The notes beneath the pieces are model-generated. The model was not told the DNA's origin. It was given only the letters and a program-made list of their open reading frames with translations, and did no database searches. This document shows positions 49,451 through 61,284 of a DNA stretch of 64,000 bases, in pieces; the first letter of the stretch is position 1; each line of letters begins with the position of its first letter. Origin of the DNA: Talpa occidentalis (taxonomy: Eukaryota; Chordata; Mammalia; Eulipotyphla; Talpidae); the NCBI RefSeq assembly GCF_014898055.3, contig NW_023604295.1, positions 137,422,676 through 137,486,675 of the forward strand. The letters are read 5' to 3'. The position numbers and the translations under genes are program-made.

Positions 49451-52400
49451 TAAAGGACACACTCAACACTAAGATAACCATATACAAAATGCTCACATAA
49501 TTTAATGGGAATAGTTCTAATGAAGAAATTGCATTTTCAGTTAATAAAATGAAGTTCTCTTAGTTGTTTGCACAACTCTTAGTTTTTTGAAATTGATGCG
49601 GTTTGGCTATAAAACTTTACAGGAAAAATGTTGCTCCCCTGTCAAGTTACTACACACGGCAGACGATAGTAGATTAGGCTTTTAACATACACCATAATTT
49701 TAAAACTATGCTTTTAACTACCTGGCTCATGCACAAAAGACTAAAAAAAAAAAAGTTCCTATTTTAGAAATTATCATAATACGTTCACCTCTCATAAATC
49801 AGAAATGGTTACCCCCATTTAAACCTAAAAAGACAACTAACTCTGGGTTAAAAACTTTACTTTCTAAATTTTTGAATTGGAAAACAATAAATGAATACCT
49901 TCAAAAAAATTAAAAATCAAAATTAACATGCTAGTAAACATTACTTACATTGGATCTCTAACCACATGAAATTGTCATCTATAAATTTTACACTTGATGA
50001 AATAATTCACGTAGATCATATAGATAGAAGCAAAACAGAACCCTAATTGCTAAGTCCAAGTGTATATTGTAGTATCACCTTGATTTTTCTTTAAGAAGAC
50101 TCCCCTTCCCCAATGAAGGGTCATTAATATCAAAATATAAACTGAGGAAATTAGCTGTTTGAAAGTTGTTTGAAAATTTTAGAGATTATATTTGTTAGAT
50201 TTTCTTCTCCTCTCTCTCTAATCTCCATTTACGTGTGTGAATATGCATATGTGTGAACTTCACTATCTTTTCCAACATAAACTGTGAATATTAAGCAGGG
50301 AAAGATAATTTGAATCTCCCCATTTGTTTTAAAGAGCACTATATATCATCACTGTGAGGTAAGTGAATAAAATGTAGATTTTTTTGTCACAAAGCCAGAG
50401 CAAAGATACTTAGTCCTATGTGCTGATATTAAAAGGAAAACTGCCTCAGTACCTCCACCTGGTTAAAATAAATGTACATTGAATTCCTTTGTCAGGCTCT
50501 GTGTAATCTGTATCCTCAATAGCTTTGATTGTAAACATTAACTTTAAGAATATACAGTTAATTTCATCCCAAAGCATAAAAAGGAAAAGACATCTCCACA
50601 TATTCACATCCTTAACTTCCTATCCCCAGTGCAGCATAAATAATCCTTTTATCCCATTAAAATGGTCACTAACCTTATAATGATAAAAGAATGTTTTACT
50701 CTCTTACCTGAAGGAGTCTTGTCAATGTAACAGGAGTTGAAATTGTGACTTTTCCACATTGTCTATTACAGTACAGGGTTCTGTGCTGTTTTGCTTCTGT
50801 GAAGGTTGAAGTAACAATGTATGACTATTGCCTCCAGGGATGTTTTTGAAAATGAGATAGCTAGCTGGTTTAAATAAATTGGAGAGACCTTGACCCAGGG
50901 ATCCAGTTAGAAACAAATTATTTCACAGACACTAGAAAATAATTAAAATGTTATTCTATACTTTGCTTTTATTGTGTATGTTATTTTGAATGTACTTGTG
51001 AATGTTATTCTCAACCACACAGATATATGTAAGAAATGATGGTATTATAAAAATATTACTTATATCTCATTTCTTTGTGAGGGATGAAAATAACCTTAGA
51101 AAGCAATTGCTTTGCAACTTCCACTTCCAAAGTCTTTGAAACTTGAATATTTTAATCCATAACTTACGTCTTTTTCATCTTAAACATGTTGAGGCTTCTT
51201 CAAAATTGGCATTGTAAAAATTTCTGGCTTCTTTTGGTAAGCTATACATGTAAGTTTGACTCAAAATAAAGTGTTAATAATTTTTATTTTGGATTTAATG
51301 TTTATTTGGAGGTATGTGCATTTTTTAAAAAAAGTGGTGTCAGGAGAGTTTTAATTATGTAGCATAAATGAGTTTTACACAATGACTATACACAATTTAT
51401 TCTTTGAAAAACCAGTTTTGTATGTAAACAATATATTATTAAAAAGTTAGGGTATTATCAGTCTAAGATCAGCTCAATTTAAAAAGAAACATAATGTTAT
51501 TTTAATGAACTGCTGGCATGCATACTCTTGTATGTTCTATGTATACTATTCTGCTGATTTTAGAAAGGAAAACTATCCTCCTAAAAAAGTATCCTCCTGC
51601 ATTAGGGTGGAGCCTAATGATTTTTCTCCAGCCTCATTTTACGGAGGCTGAAAATACTGTAAAAATCAAAGCCTATGAATGTATTTCAAAATATTTCCAA
51701 ATGAAAGTCTCAAGAATCAAAAAGACATGAGAGAAATACACTTTTTTTAATTGTAATCATTATTCGGCCTTTTAAAATGGGCAATCTTCATACCAGAAGA
51801 AACACATTAAAGGGTCATTAACACCTTAGACCCATTGATGTTGAAACATGGACTGCTATTTTGAAAAAGAAAAATGTATACTCATATATATGCAGATGTA
51901 TGCTTTTTTTTAAAGAAAATGGAAATACTAGCACGATAGCCTATAGCAAGACGTGACTTTTTTAGACAAAAACAAGAGAATTTCACAGGGTAGATTTAAT
52001 TTGATTTTCAGCAATTGGCGTGAAGGAGACATAGACTCTCATTATCTAAATTAAGTTATCTGGATTATTTATCTAGGCAGAGCAATGGTGACATCTCATT
52101 CCTCATGAAATTTGTAGATATCACTAACCCAAGTATATAAACTTCCATCATTTAATTTTGAAATAGTTTTGACCTTTTTTTTAGGAAATACATCTTCCCA
52201 ACACCTTACAGTGAACTTTACCTTTTCAACTACATCCTCTACAATAATAGTCTTCAAATGGAGTATACTCCAATGATCATTCATTTAGCTGCTATTTATT
52301 GATCTTCTAAGAACCAGACACCATTCTAAGACCTTCAAGTAACAAAACAAACAAAATACTTGCAGGGGGAAGTGCGCTTAGCGCAATTCTTTCTGGAGAG

Positions 52401-54049
52401 TAAGGAAATTAATCTTCAGGGTGGAAAAAATCTGAAGATTACAGATTATCCACTAGGTGGCAAAATGTGCAAAACTGACCTCAATGTGGAGCTAAATTTG
52501 GTGCAAAGAAAAATGTATTTCTAGAAACATTTCTACTGTATTATGTTATAAATCTCTCTTTTGGATCACTACAGTTAATAGCTAGTGGTTGGAATATATC
52601 TTGTGTTCAGCTTTACAAAGCATTTGGAGCCAAGTACTCATCCCTTCAAGGAAAGAAAAGACGCAGCTGCATGCCCCAGAAGCTCGTCTACAAGATCCTT
52701 AAACTTCTCTTAAGAAAAGTTGTTCTTTTCCTCCCTGCCAGGTTTATAGAAATATGTCTAAGGAGCAGAACACCTGGTTTTACATAGAGTTTCAAAAAGT
52801 CTTGGGTCAATAATACTCAAATTTACATAGATAAATTTAGGTGTCACACTGCAACTTGCTGATATTGTCTAAAACACTGACACTTTAGAATATCATCTAT
52901 CCTGCTGCCAAGTAGTCAAACACATACGTCATTTATTTTGTGTTCAGAGCCCCCTAAGTGATACCTCACAATTACAGAAGGGAAGAAATAAAATTACTTC
53001 CTTTAATCAGACCTCCTTTTTTGAGATAAAATTAAGGTATTATTCCCAAATAAAACTAGATTTTTATTCATCTTTAGTTCTCTCAAAGAGATTAAAAAAA
53101 AATTCCTTCTTTGAAAAATGGTCTGAACTGAATGTAGAAATATTTATAGAGTAGATTAAATGCAGAGTTTGAGATTTTTGTGCCAATTGGCTATATAATC
53201 AGGAATTTTTTTTCTGTTGAGTGCTCTTTATATCTAAAAATGAGATATTAGAGATAAATATTTGTCTGAGTGAAGATGCTCTCTCCCCAAGATATCTGTG
53301 TGTTCTTTTTCGAAGAGCATATGTAGGAAAACTTTAACATTTTAACAAGTGTGACTAAAAATTTTCCCTCCACACTTCCACTTTGGCCTTGGTAGTTCTT
53401 AATATATTTGAAATCCATGGACCACAGCAGAGATGGTGACTTCGGCCTGAATATAAACAGGAATGATGTTTATTTGTGAATAAACAAAGGCAGCTTCCTT
53501 TTATACATACATTGAAAAGTGGATAAGTTTTCTGGCAAGTGTGCTTGTTTTTGAGTTATCAGAGATCTAGGTTAACCTTATTTTGATGGACAAGGGAGAA
53601 CACTTGTGTGGCTGTTGCTGCTCTGAGTATGCAATCGGGCATCAATTTCTCTCCTTGCTTAGCTTGATGGTCACACTTGTGGTTGCATTGTAATAGCTTT
53701 ACTGATGGATAGGATGATTATTTCCTGGAGAATTCATTTGTATAAAATTTATTTGCAGCCTTTAACATAGTCCAGCCAAGGGTGTGATGACTAGTGAACA
53801 ATTTGTTCTTGATGGGATTTTAATTGTGAAAGGACTTACTTGCATGAACAAAAGAAAGGACAATTAAAAGGTGTTTAAGTATATTAAATGCTTCTAAATG
53901 GAACCGCAACCAGCTGGTATCCAATTCCACAGATGGCAAACCAAGAAAACATCTCAAAGTAAAGCATACGGAGACCTGAGTACTTTGTGTTAGAAAAAAG
54001 GGAAGGAATTTTGATGAGATAAAAGTTTGAAGGAATGAAATGTACTGTA
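49451..54049. other. SINE-free non-coding DNA, possible regulatory content
   Basis: 4.6 kb with no SINE and no gene. Unique-looking blocks at 50380-50560 ('agctttgattgtaaac') and 51990-52110 ('cagcaattggcgtgaagg') are candidates for conserved non-coding elements. A CTCF-type core lies at 52450-52461. Confidence 0.5.
52450..52461 (+). promoter_or_regulatory. CTCF-type core motif
   Basis: ccactaggtggc fits all 12 positions of the CTCF core consensus CCASYAGRKGGC. Binding is not shown by the sequence. Confidence 0.5.
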
Positions 54050-54053
54050 ATAT

Positions 54054-54653
54054 TCTAACAGGATGGTCCCTAGGAAAGGGGAGGTTCCAGGTTTCCTGCC
54101 CCACCCAAGGGAGGGTGGAGCTGAGCAGGGAGAGAAGAAGCTGCAGAGGAGACTGAGGAAGGAAGGAAGCAGGATGCAGAGCCAGAAGGAGACCTGGAGG
54201 AGGCGCATGGAGCCCAGAGACACGTGAAGAAACTGCGCTTGCCTTTTGGTCGTGGATGGGGGTGACACAGATGTAGGTAAGACCCGGGGGGAGGTGACCA
54301 TGGCGGGTTTATCTTGATTTTGAATTTGCTCTTTTCCTTCCGGGCTTGTCTGGTTGTTTCTGACCCTTTTCTGTGGGTCCCCACTGGAAGGTGCTTTGGA
54401 CTTGTGGCAGGCTTTGGGGCCTTGCTCTGGGCCAGTGCTCTTTGGATGATGTTTTACCCACGAGGGGACGGGTAACTTTGGGTGCTTGATTTAGAAACTA
54501 GATTCTTTGCCTTTCCTGTATTGTTTCCTAGTTGTATTGAAGTTTCTTCCCATTAAAGTCTCATATGTTTTGTGTTGATGCTGCTGATGGCAGAACCCAT
54601 CAGAATAGGCAGGTGTGCGGGGTTTGGGCTGCCTCTCTCCCTGCCCTGTAACA
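54054..54653 (+). mobile_element. Solo LTR, younger copy 1
   Basis: A 600-bp LTR ending in CA (tgccctgtaaca), with ATTAAA (54552-54557) followed by GT-rich sequence as a polyadenylation region. The start TCTAACAGG has lost the TG. Flanks atat / atag are a decayed 4-bp duplication. Roughly 95% identical by eye to the copy at 57954. No viral genes adjoin it. Confidence 0.85.
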
Positions 54654-54711
54654 ATAGCTCGCAGAATCTTCTTTTGAGGTCTTTAACAGTAGAATTCTCT
54701 ATCAATAATCT

Positions 54712-54780
54712 GTTTTTTTCCCTCTCTCCCTCCCTCCGTCCGTCCTTCTTTCCTTCTTTCTTTCTAGTCTCTTCCTCTTC
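54712..54780 (+). repeat. Polypyrimidine tract
   Basis: TCCC, TCCG and TTTC repeats, nearly pure pyrimidine, starting about 60 bp after the LTR. Microsatellite-like. Confidence 0.85.
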
Positions 54781-54995
54781 TCCACCCCCACCCCCATCAA
54801 TTTTGTTTTGGGTTTTAATACCTGGAATACCACTTTAAGTGGCTTTAAAATAATTTCACTACAAAAGCCTTTAATGAATTTATTCATAATGAAATATATT
54901 CTGGATTGCAATCATTTCAGATTTTTCTCACAGACTATTTTAACTAAAATTTACTTTTTTATGACCAACAATATAATAAACAGACTAGCATTTTA

Positions 54996-55272
54996 TTTAT
55001 TTTTTAATTTAAAGATTTATTTATTTATGCATACAAGAGCTGGGGTACAGGCCAGAGATGCAGGGGGTGAGAGGATTCACCAGAGACAGAGTGGGGAACG
55101 GAACAGACAAACTGACTGAAATACACTGCTGAGGGGAGCAGCAGGTGAGACATGAGAGGTTGTAGCACCATGTGGGTAGCTCCCTGGCTAGCCGGGGATC
55201 GAACTCGTGCTGCAGAGGCTGCGGATTGCTTCATAGCGCGGTGCTTAACCCCTCGTGTCACCAGGGAGGCCC
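54996..55272 (-). mobile_element. SINE, subfamily B, full length
   Basis: Minus-strand copy with its tail at the left. Perfect 15-bp target duplication cagactagcatttta at 54981-54995 and 55273-55287. Confidence 0.94.
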
Positions 55273-55559
55273 CAGACTAGCATTTTAAATTGAACTTTTA
55301 AATCACATACTACTCAAAAAAACTGGTTTTTATTTAACCATATTTTTACTCATCTTTTTCCATATATGAACATAGACTCTTCATAACTGTAATTATGATA
55401 CACATTCCAGTTAGATTTTTTACTGAATATTTTGTCATAAGTGGTTCTCCCTATTCTTAACAAGTTTTTCTATTTCTCTAGGTTAATGACCAAACTCAGA
55501 TTTCTTCCCTAAACTTACTTCTTTGAACATTCCTCATCTTAGTAAATGGTACCAGCAAC

Positions 55560-55758
55560 AACTAGCTTTCAAAACAAAAAAATCTACCCATGTTCATGTC
55601 TTTCCCTCTCTCCTGCACAACCTTCTAAGCTCTGTGATCTTTCTTTCATGGGAACAATCTCCTCAACCTGGTAATTGATCACCCTACTTGCATTCTTCTC
55701 CTGCTATTTATCCACTCCTCACACAGCAGCCAGATTAATTGTTTTAAAAACACAAATC
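55560..55758 (+). mobile_element. L2 remnant, left part
   Basis: 'ctcacacagcagccagatta' and 'ttttaaaaacacaaatca' follow the L2 consensus, which continues beyond the SINE inserted at 55759. Confidence 0.5.
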
Positions 55759-56020
55759 AGGCCCTCCCTGGTGGCGCAGGGGGTTAAGATACAATCTATC
55801 AAGCTATCCTCAGCCACAACAGCATGAGTTCGATCCCCAGCCAGGGAGCTACCCACATAGTGCAGCAGATCTTTCCTGTCTCCCCGCTGCTCCCCTCAGC
55901 AGTGTATTTCAGTAGATCTGCCTGTTCTGTTCCCCACTCTGGTGAATCCTCTCACCCCCCCCCACACCACTGGCCTGTACCCCAGTTCTTGTATGCATAA
56001 ATAAATTAATCTAAAAAAAA
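55759..56020 (+). mobile_element. SINE nested in L2
   Basis: Type-B copy ('ccctccctggtggcgcaggg'). Short flanking similarity: 'caaatca' on both sides. It splits the L2 sequence that runs on at 56021. Confidence 0.92.
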
Positions 56021-56320
56021 TCCCCCAAATCACAAGGCATCACTCAACCCCCCTCTTTTATGACACTCCATTGTGCTTAAATAGAACCCAAACTCCTTAT
56101 TACAACTTCCCAAACTCTACACGACATTCTTCAAATATTTCCTGACTTTATCTTTTGTTTCAGTGACTCTTTTAGTGCTTGGAATAAAGAATGCATGAAA
56201 GCATCTTCTTTCCGGAAGCTTATACTCTACCCCTATGGGACCAAACTCATTTTAGCCTCAGGACATTTGCATTTGCTGCTTCCCTGCTCTGAAACAGTCT
56301 TATTCAGCTTTTCTTAGGGA
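56021..56320 (+). mobile_element. L2 remnant, right part
   Basis: 'acactccattgtgcttaaat' and 'agaacccaaactccttatta' continue the L2 consensus after the SINE. Diverged. Confidence 0.55.
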
Positions 56321-57849
56321 TGCATATATTTAGGTAGATCGAGATGTACATAAACATAAACCATAGCCTGTGACCTCTAGGTAAAGTCCCATTTTCCTCC
56401 CCAAGGTGTACTTTTGAAAATTAGTTGAGTTAAGGAACACAAAGTCTTTAAGAAAACTAAGATAAATGTCATTTACAATTCTGATTTTAATGTTATTATT
56501 TTCGGTTAAATATCTCCAAAATATTTTCAGAGGTCCAGGTGTTGACCAAATTACAAATCGACACCACCTGTGTCTTAAGTAGCAAAATACATTTCCAATA
56601 TGCTGGAAGATGATTTCCTCCCTAAGCTAGAGGTCTGCAGTGCAGCAAATACAGATACTCCTGGCTTAATGATATGGTTTTTATCATGATGCCAACTGGA
56701 AAATAATTTAGAGATTTTTTTTGATTGGAAACAAATTTTGACCCTTTGGTGCATTACATTCAAAATGTTTCCACTGCAAAGTGTTTAAACTTTTATTATT
56801 GCATTTATCACATTGTATTAGAGTCACGGCAGGGTAACCACACTTCCTACTTTACGCCTGTTGTCTTGAAGAACCATCTGGTTTCGCATTTTAGCACTCT
56901 CAAAAGTGTCCTGGTTTAGACAATAAAGTCTATACCCCCCCAGGTTATGAGGCAGGTGCCTGGCTGTGAGGCTGAGGCGCACCAGGGTGGTCCTCAGCTG
57001 AGAGTGGGTCTGTTTGAGAAATTGGTGAGGCTGGTGACCCAGAGATGTCTGGCTGACTTGCGTGCAGAGCTGGGCTTTGGGGGTGGGGGGGCCGTGGGAC
57101 CTGAAAGCTAAAGGCAGAAGAAGAAACTCACATTCCATTGCTGCTACTACTAAGGAGGAACTTACAAATTCCATTAAGTCCTATGAGGAGAGCAGTCTTC
57201 TCATTTTTTGCTAAGAATACACCATATTCTCAGGAGGATGCAGAGAACACCGCCATTTTGGCTCTTTGAGAGTCTGCAGTTGCTAATATATGAGAAGGAA
57301 TTGAGGGCAGTGAGATGGAACCCTGAAGATTACTCTGAACCCTCTACCTCAGTGGCCTGTGAAAACAACTAAATCTGAGTTTCTGAGGACTCAGAAATAT
57401 TCAGGTGGGGGTGGGATCCAATTTTTATGGGCCTTACTCATCAAACAAGATTTTATTTGGTTTATACCATTTTACTTTTGAGTACTGAAATTGTGGGGTT
57501 TATTACAGTTTAGCTGTTAAAAAAGAGTATGTGGGAAAAGGAGAATATTTGATAAGGAAAGCAAGCACCTCATGTCCTGGTAAGGATGTGGACTGAGAAG
57601 AGGAAACTGCTAAATAACCAATACCTTGGTTGTCTGCTTTTTAAATTATATTGTGAAAGAATCTTTAAATTGAAATCAGCTGACACCTTTGTCAGTCCAA
57701 AGCGTGTTATTAAAGTACTTTGGGATTTTTTGATATCCGGAGTGAGAAAACTTGCCAATATCAATATGTTCATTCAACAGATATTTATTTGCAATTTTGA
57801 TGCATTTTTATCATAGCAAATCATTCTTGCATTTCTCTCAGCACTTAAT
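56321..57849. other. Non-coding DNA, no gene recognised
   Basis: Intergenic DNA. The minus-strand 116-codon frame at 56824-57174 and the 57570-57816 frames on both strands lack recognisable domains. Confidence 0.5.
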
Positions 57850-57953
57850 TTTTTTTAAATTGCTTTATTTTTTATTGAGGTAAGGTGTACAACACTGGCT
57901 CAGAGGAGTAGCACGTAAGGATTGTTGTACAATTCAGTGACACTGAGTCCGTT
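57850..57953 (-). mobile_element. Old L1 3' end, left part, interrupted by LTR
   Basis: 'tttttattgaggtaaggtg' and 'tgtacaattcagtgacactg' match the antisense 3' end of old L1M elements. The sequence stops at the LTR and resumes at 58561 in register ('cacaatgttgtgcagcca'). Confidence 0.75.
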
Positions 57954-58556
57954 TATAACAGGGTGGTCCCCAGGAAAGGGGGAGGTTCCAGGTTCCCTGC
58001 CCCACCCAAATGGAGGGTGGAGCTGAGCAGGTAGAGAGGAAGCTGCAGAGGAGACTGAGGAAGGAAGGAAGCAGGATGCAGAGCCAGAAGGAGACCTGGA
58101 GGAGGCACATGGGGCCAAGAGACACGTGAAGAAACTGCGCTTGTCTTTTGGTCGTGGACGGGGTGACACAGATGTGGGTGAGACCCGTGGGGAGGTGACC
58201 ATGGCAGCTTTTATCTTGATGTTGATTTTACTCTTTTCCTTCTGGGCTTGTCTGGTTGTTTCTGACCCTTTTCTGTGGGTCCCCATTGGAAGGTGCTTTG
58301 GACTTGTGGCAGGCTTTGGGGCCTTGCTCTGGGCCAGTGCTCTTTGGATGATGTTTAACCCACGAGGGGACGGGTAACTTTGGGTGCTTGATTTAGAAAC
58401 TAGACTCTTTGCCTTTCCTGTATTGTTTCCTAGTTGTATTGAAGTTTCTTCCCATTAAAGTCTCATATGTTTTGTGTTGATGCTGCTGATGGCAGAACCC
58501 ATTTAGAATAGGCAGGTTTGCGGGGTCTGGGCTGCCCCTCTCCCTGCCCTGTAACA
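57954..58556 (+). mobile_element. Solo LTR, younger copy 2, inside an L1
   Basis: A 603-bp LTR starting TATAACAGGG (first dinucleotide TG changed to TA) and ending TGTAACA. A perfect 4-bp target duplication cgtt lies at 57950-57953 and 58557-58560. ATTAAA is at 58454-58459. A 4-bp duplication is typical of class I (gammaretrovirus-like) elements. An 83-codon hydrophobic frame inside is not kept in the sister copies. Confidence 0.9.
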
Positions 58557-58680
58557 CGTTCACAATGTTGTGCAGCCATAAGCACTATCCATGTCTTAAT
58601 TTTTCCATTATCACAAAAGAAACTATTTTCTCATTAAACAATATTCCCAGTTTCAACTTCCCCGAGTCACTGCCATTTGT
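58557..58680 (-). mobile_element. Old L1 3' end, right part
   Basis: Continues the L1 tail after the LTR: 'cacaatgttgtgcagccata', 'ctcattaaacaatattccca' and 'cccgagtcactgcc' in consensus order. Confidence 0.7.
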
Positions 58681-58729
58681 ACTTTAAACTTAACTGACCC
58701 AAACAACTTATTCTCTGTTGCTCATATCT

Positions 58730-59345
58730 TCTCTCTCCTTACCACCATACACCCAAGCCAAGGAAACTTGTCCTTCACTTGTGTTTCCTTTCTCTATAGT
58801 GGCTTATCTTCTTCCCACTATTTGGAATGATTTTTAACTCCTTGACCTCTATGTCCAACAGCCAGTAGCAGTTTGCCAGGATGATTTACTTGGAAAATGT
58901 CTCAAATCTTTCCTTTGTCATTTCCACTTTCAGTAACAATACTGATAATATTTAGATTTCCCTCATTTTTTCATTTGCATGATTTCCATATTCTCATCAC
59001 AGATTCCCTTATACTGGAATCTGTTGCATTTTACATTTTAGATTGACTTTGGAAAGATCTTCCTAAATCACCAATCAGAAATGGCACATTTCTTCATTAA
59101 AATCTCCAAATACCTACAGAAATAAGTTACTCTTGTAGCACACTTTTTCTCCAACTTATATTTTCCTGTTCTTTCTTGTATTAAATCATTTCTTGTACAC
59201 CTTACTCTCCAATTCCAGCTAATGTTCCACTATTTAAGACCCTCATGCACTTTCATGTCTCTATGCCTTTGATCATGCTATTTCCCACCACCCAGGAATA
59301 CACCGATTGAAACCACATTCAGTCAGTATTAATCGCTCACTCTTC
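58730..59345 (+). mobile_element. L2 remnant
   Basis: 'cttcattaaaatctccaaat', 'catgcactttcatgtctcta' and 'tgcctttgatcatgctattt' follow the L2 consensus. Diverged and patchy. Confidence 0.45.
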
Positions 59346-59459
59346 TTTGTCTAAAATACTATTTTTTTAATGAAAGATCCTTTAAAACAGTTTCTTCTGG
59401 TGTATATTAAGGTTAATAATATACAGAATGTACCTGGGAGCGTTCCTTTCTTGATGCCT

Positions 59460-59612
59460 TTTTTTTTAAAGATGTATTTTGTTTGTTTGTTTATTTATTT
59501 ATGCATACAAAAACTGGGGTACAGGCCAGAGGCGCAGGGGGTGAGAGGATTCACCAGAGACAGAGTGGGGAGCAGAGCAGGCAGCTTCTACTGATACACA
59601 TCTCTGAGGGAC
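59460..59612 (-). mobile_element. SINE, 5'-truncated
   Basis: The tail and 3' half are present on the minus strand (tttatttatttatgcatac, then 'ggattcaccagagacagag'). The match ends near 'tctctgagggactc', before the tRNA-like head. No clear target duplication. Confidence 0.85.
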
Positions 59613-61284
59613 TCAGGATTGAAATGACACCGGCTTTGGAAGAGACTGACTAGGTGGCTGCTTGCTTGTTCTCAGTAAGAGCAACAGCTTTGACCCACTT
59701 CTTTGGCCTCCTCTGTCTTCCCCCCACCTCCCCCTCAAGCACAGGTGACTCACTGGAAGCTGGAAGTCGAGCTCTGGCAGAAGGTCACTCTCAGGGAGGG
59801 TCAGTTCAAGCAGCTCAGCAGAGGCTACTCTGAAATCGTGTGGCTTGAAAATACTCTATTCTTTTGTTGTGATCAAAATCGACAACCATTAAGAATGTTA
59901 AACTCTACAGTTGTTCCTTGGATGTCAGTCATCACCTCAGGACCTTCTCTATGCTTTTGTTGAAAGCAATTCCTTTTGTCTGAGCTGCCTTGGGCCGGTT
60001 TTAAAATAAGATGGTAATTGTTGGTATTGCTTTCTTATGTGGTTAAACAAACACCAAATCGAAAGTACCTATTGCATTGACCACCTAATAACAGCAATTT
60101 GGTTAAATCACATCATTGACTATTTTTAAGTTTAAATTCACAAATAAGCAGTAAATTCACAAATAATTCAGATCACACATAACCTTGTAGTTTAATCTAA
60201 ACAGTTGATTGTAAAATTAGGTCAAGCTAATCGTTAACTGTTTTTCAAAGGGAAAAAAATTTTCTCTAAAAAAAAAGCTTCACCTGATTCTTTAAGTAAA
60301 AACAAACAAACAAAAAGAAAGTAACCCAGGGTCCTGGAATCCTTGATCTTTGTCTGTTTTCATTTTTAAAATTAATTAGAGACAAAGGATAAAGATAAAA
60401 TAAATTCGGGAGGAGGGACACTAGTAATGATTTTGTCTTCAAAGTTTTCTGTAGAAAATGTCAACAACTGAAATATGTAAAAAGTGATTAACCACTGGCA
60501 GACACTGAAAACAGCATCTTAGGAATAGGGGTTCCCAAAACATACACATTTCTGATCCCAAGTTTCAAACTGTCAGTAACCAAGAGACGATGCCATTGAT
60601 GTGTCCCTGCCACTTGTGCTCCAGTTAACATGTTCCCCAGGGAGGGGTCTGGGCGACAGAGTGGCGACCCGGCTTCCCAGGTTGTTGTGCTGACAAACTG
60701 CAGTGGTGGTGAAGTCAAGGAGCCTGACATAATCTCATTAATCATTTTAAATTAAATCCAACCTTGCCTGTCCAACTTGGCTAAGAAAAAAGTCTTTCCC
60801 TCCCCGCCCCCAAACAAATGAAAATTTCCTCAGTAAAGACTTGGTATCTCTCTCTCTTTGGCCTTTAATTCAATGAGACAAAAATAAAATAAAACAACCA
60901 TCTTTTCTAAGCTTGAAAACAAAACATTTGTCCAGGTATGATTTAACAGATCAACCAAGTGTCTTTTGAAAATAAAACAACTTTGGAATAAAAATACTTA
61001 GAAATATTCTGAGTGGAATTAATTGTGTCCTATCTGATACACCTGATCTTTAATAATTGGGAAGACAAAATATGAAAAAAAATGCAGTCTCCATAATTTT
61101 TTGCTATATTTTATTCCAGTCTTTTCTTTCCATTCATGGGTTTTTGCTTTGTCTTACATAGTTATTATAATGTGTGTATACACAAACATATATGCATAAT
61201 TTCATTTCCTTTTTAATATTATTACTTATAACTTTTCCATGTTATTCATAAACATCATTTCATAGTAATATATTATGAAGATGT
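59613..61284. other. Non-coding DNA, no gene recognised
   Basis: AT-rich with a small tandem 'aaattcacaaata' pair at 60134-60165. Frames at 59703-59963 and 60488-60745 have no recognisable domains. Confidence 0.5.

Noticed and set aside
58126..58377. 83-codon frame with hydrophobic, membrane-like stretches
   Set aside because: It lies wholly inside a solo LTR. The sister LTR at 54054 and the older copy at 22132 do not keep the frame, so it is most likely chance.
54054..58556. The two young LTRs as ends of one provirus
   Set aside because: The 3.3 kb between them holds L2 and SINE sequence with no retroviral genes. The second LTR has its own perfect 4-bp duplication. They are separate solo LTRs.
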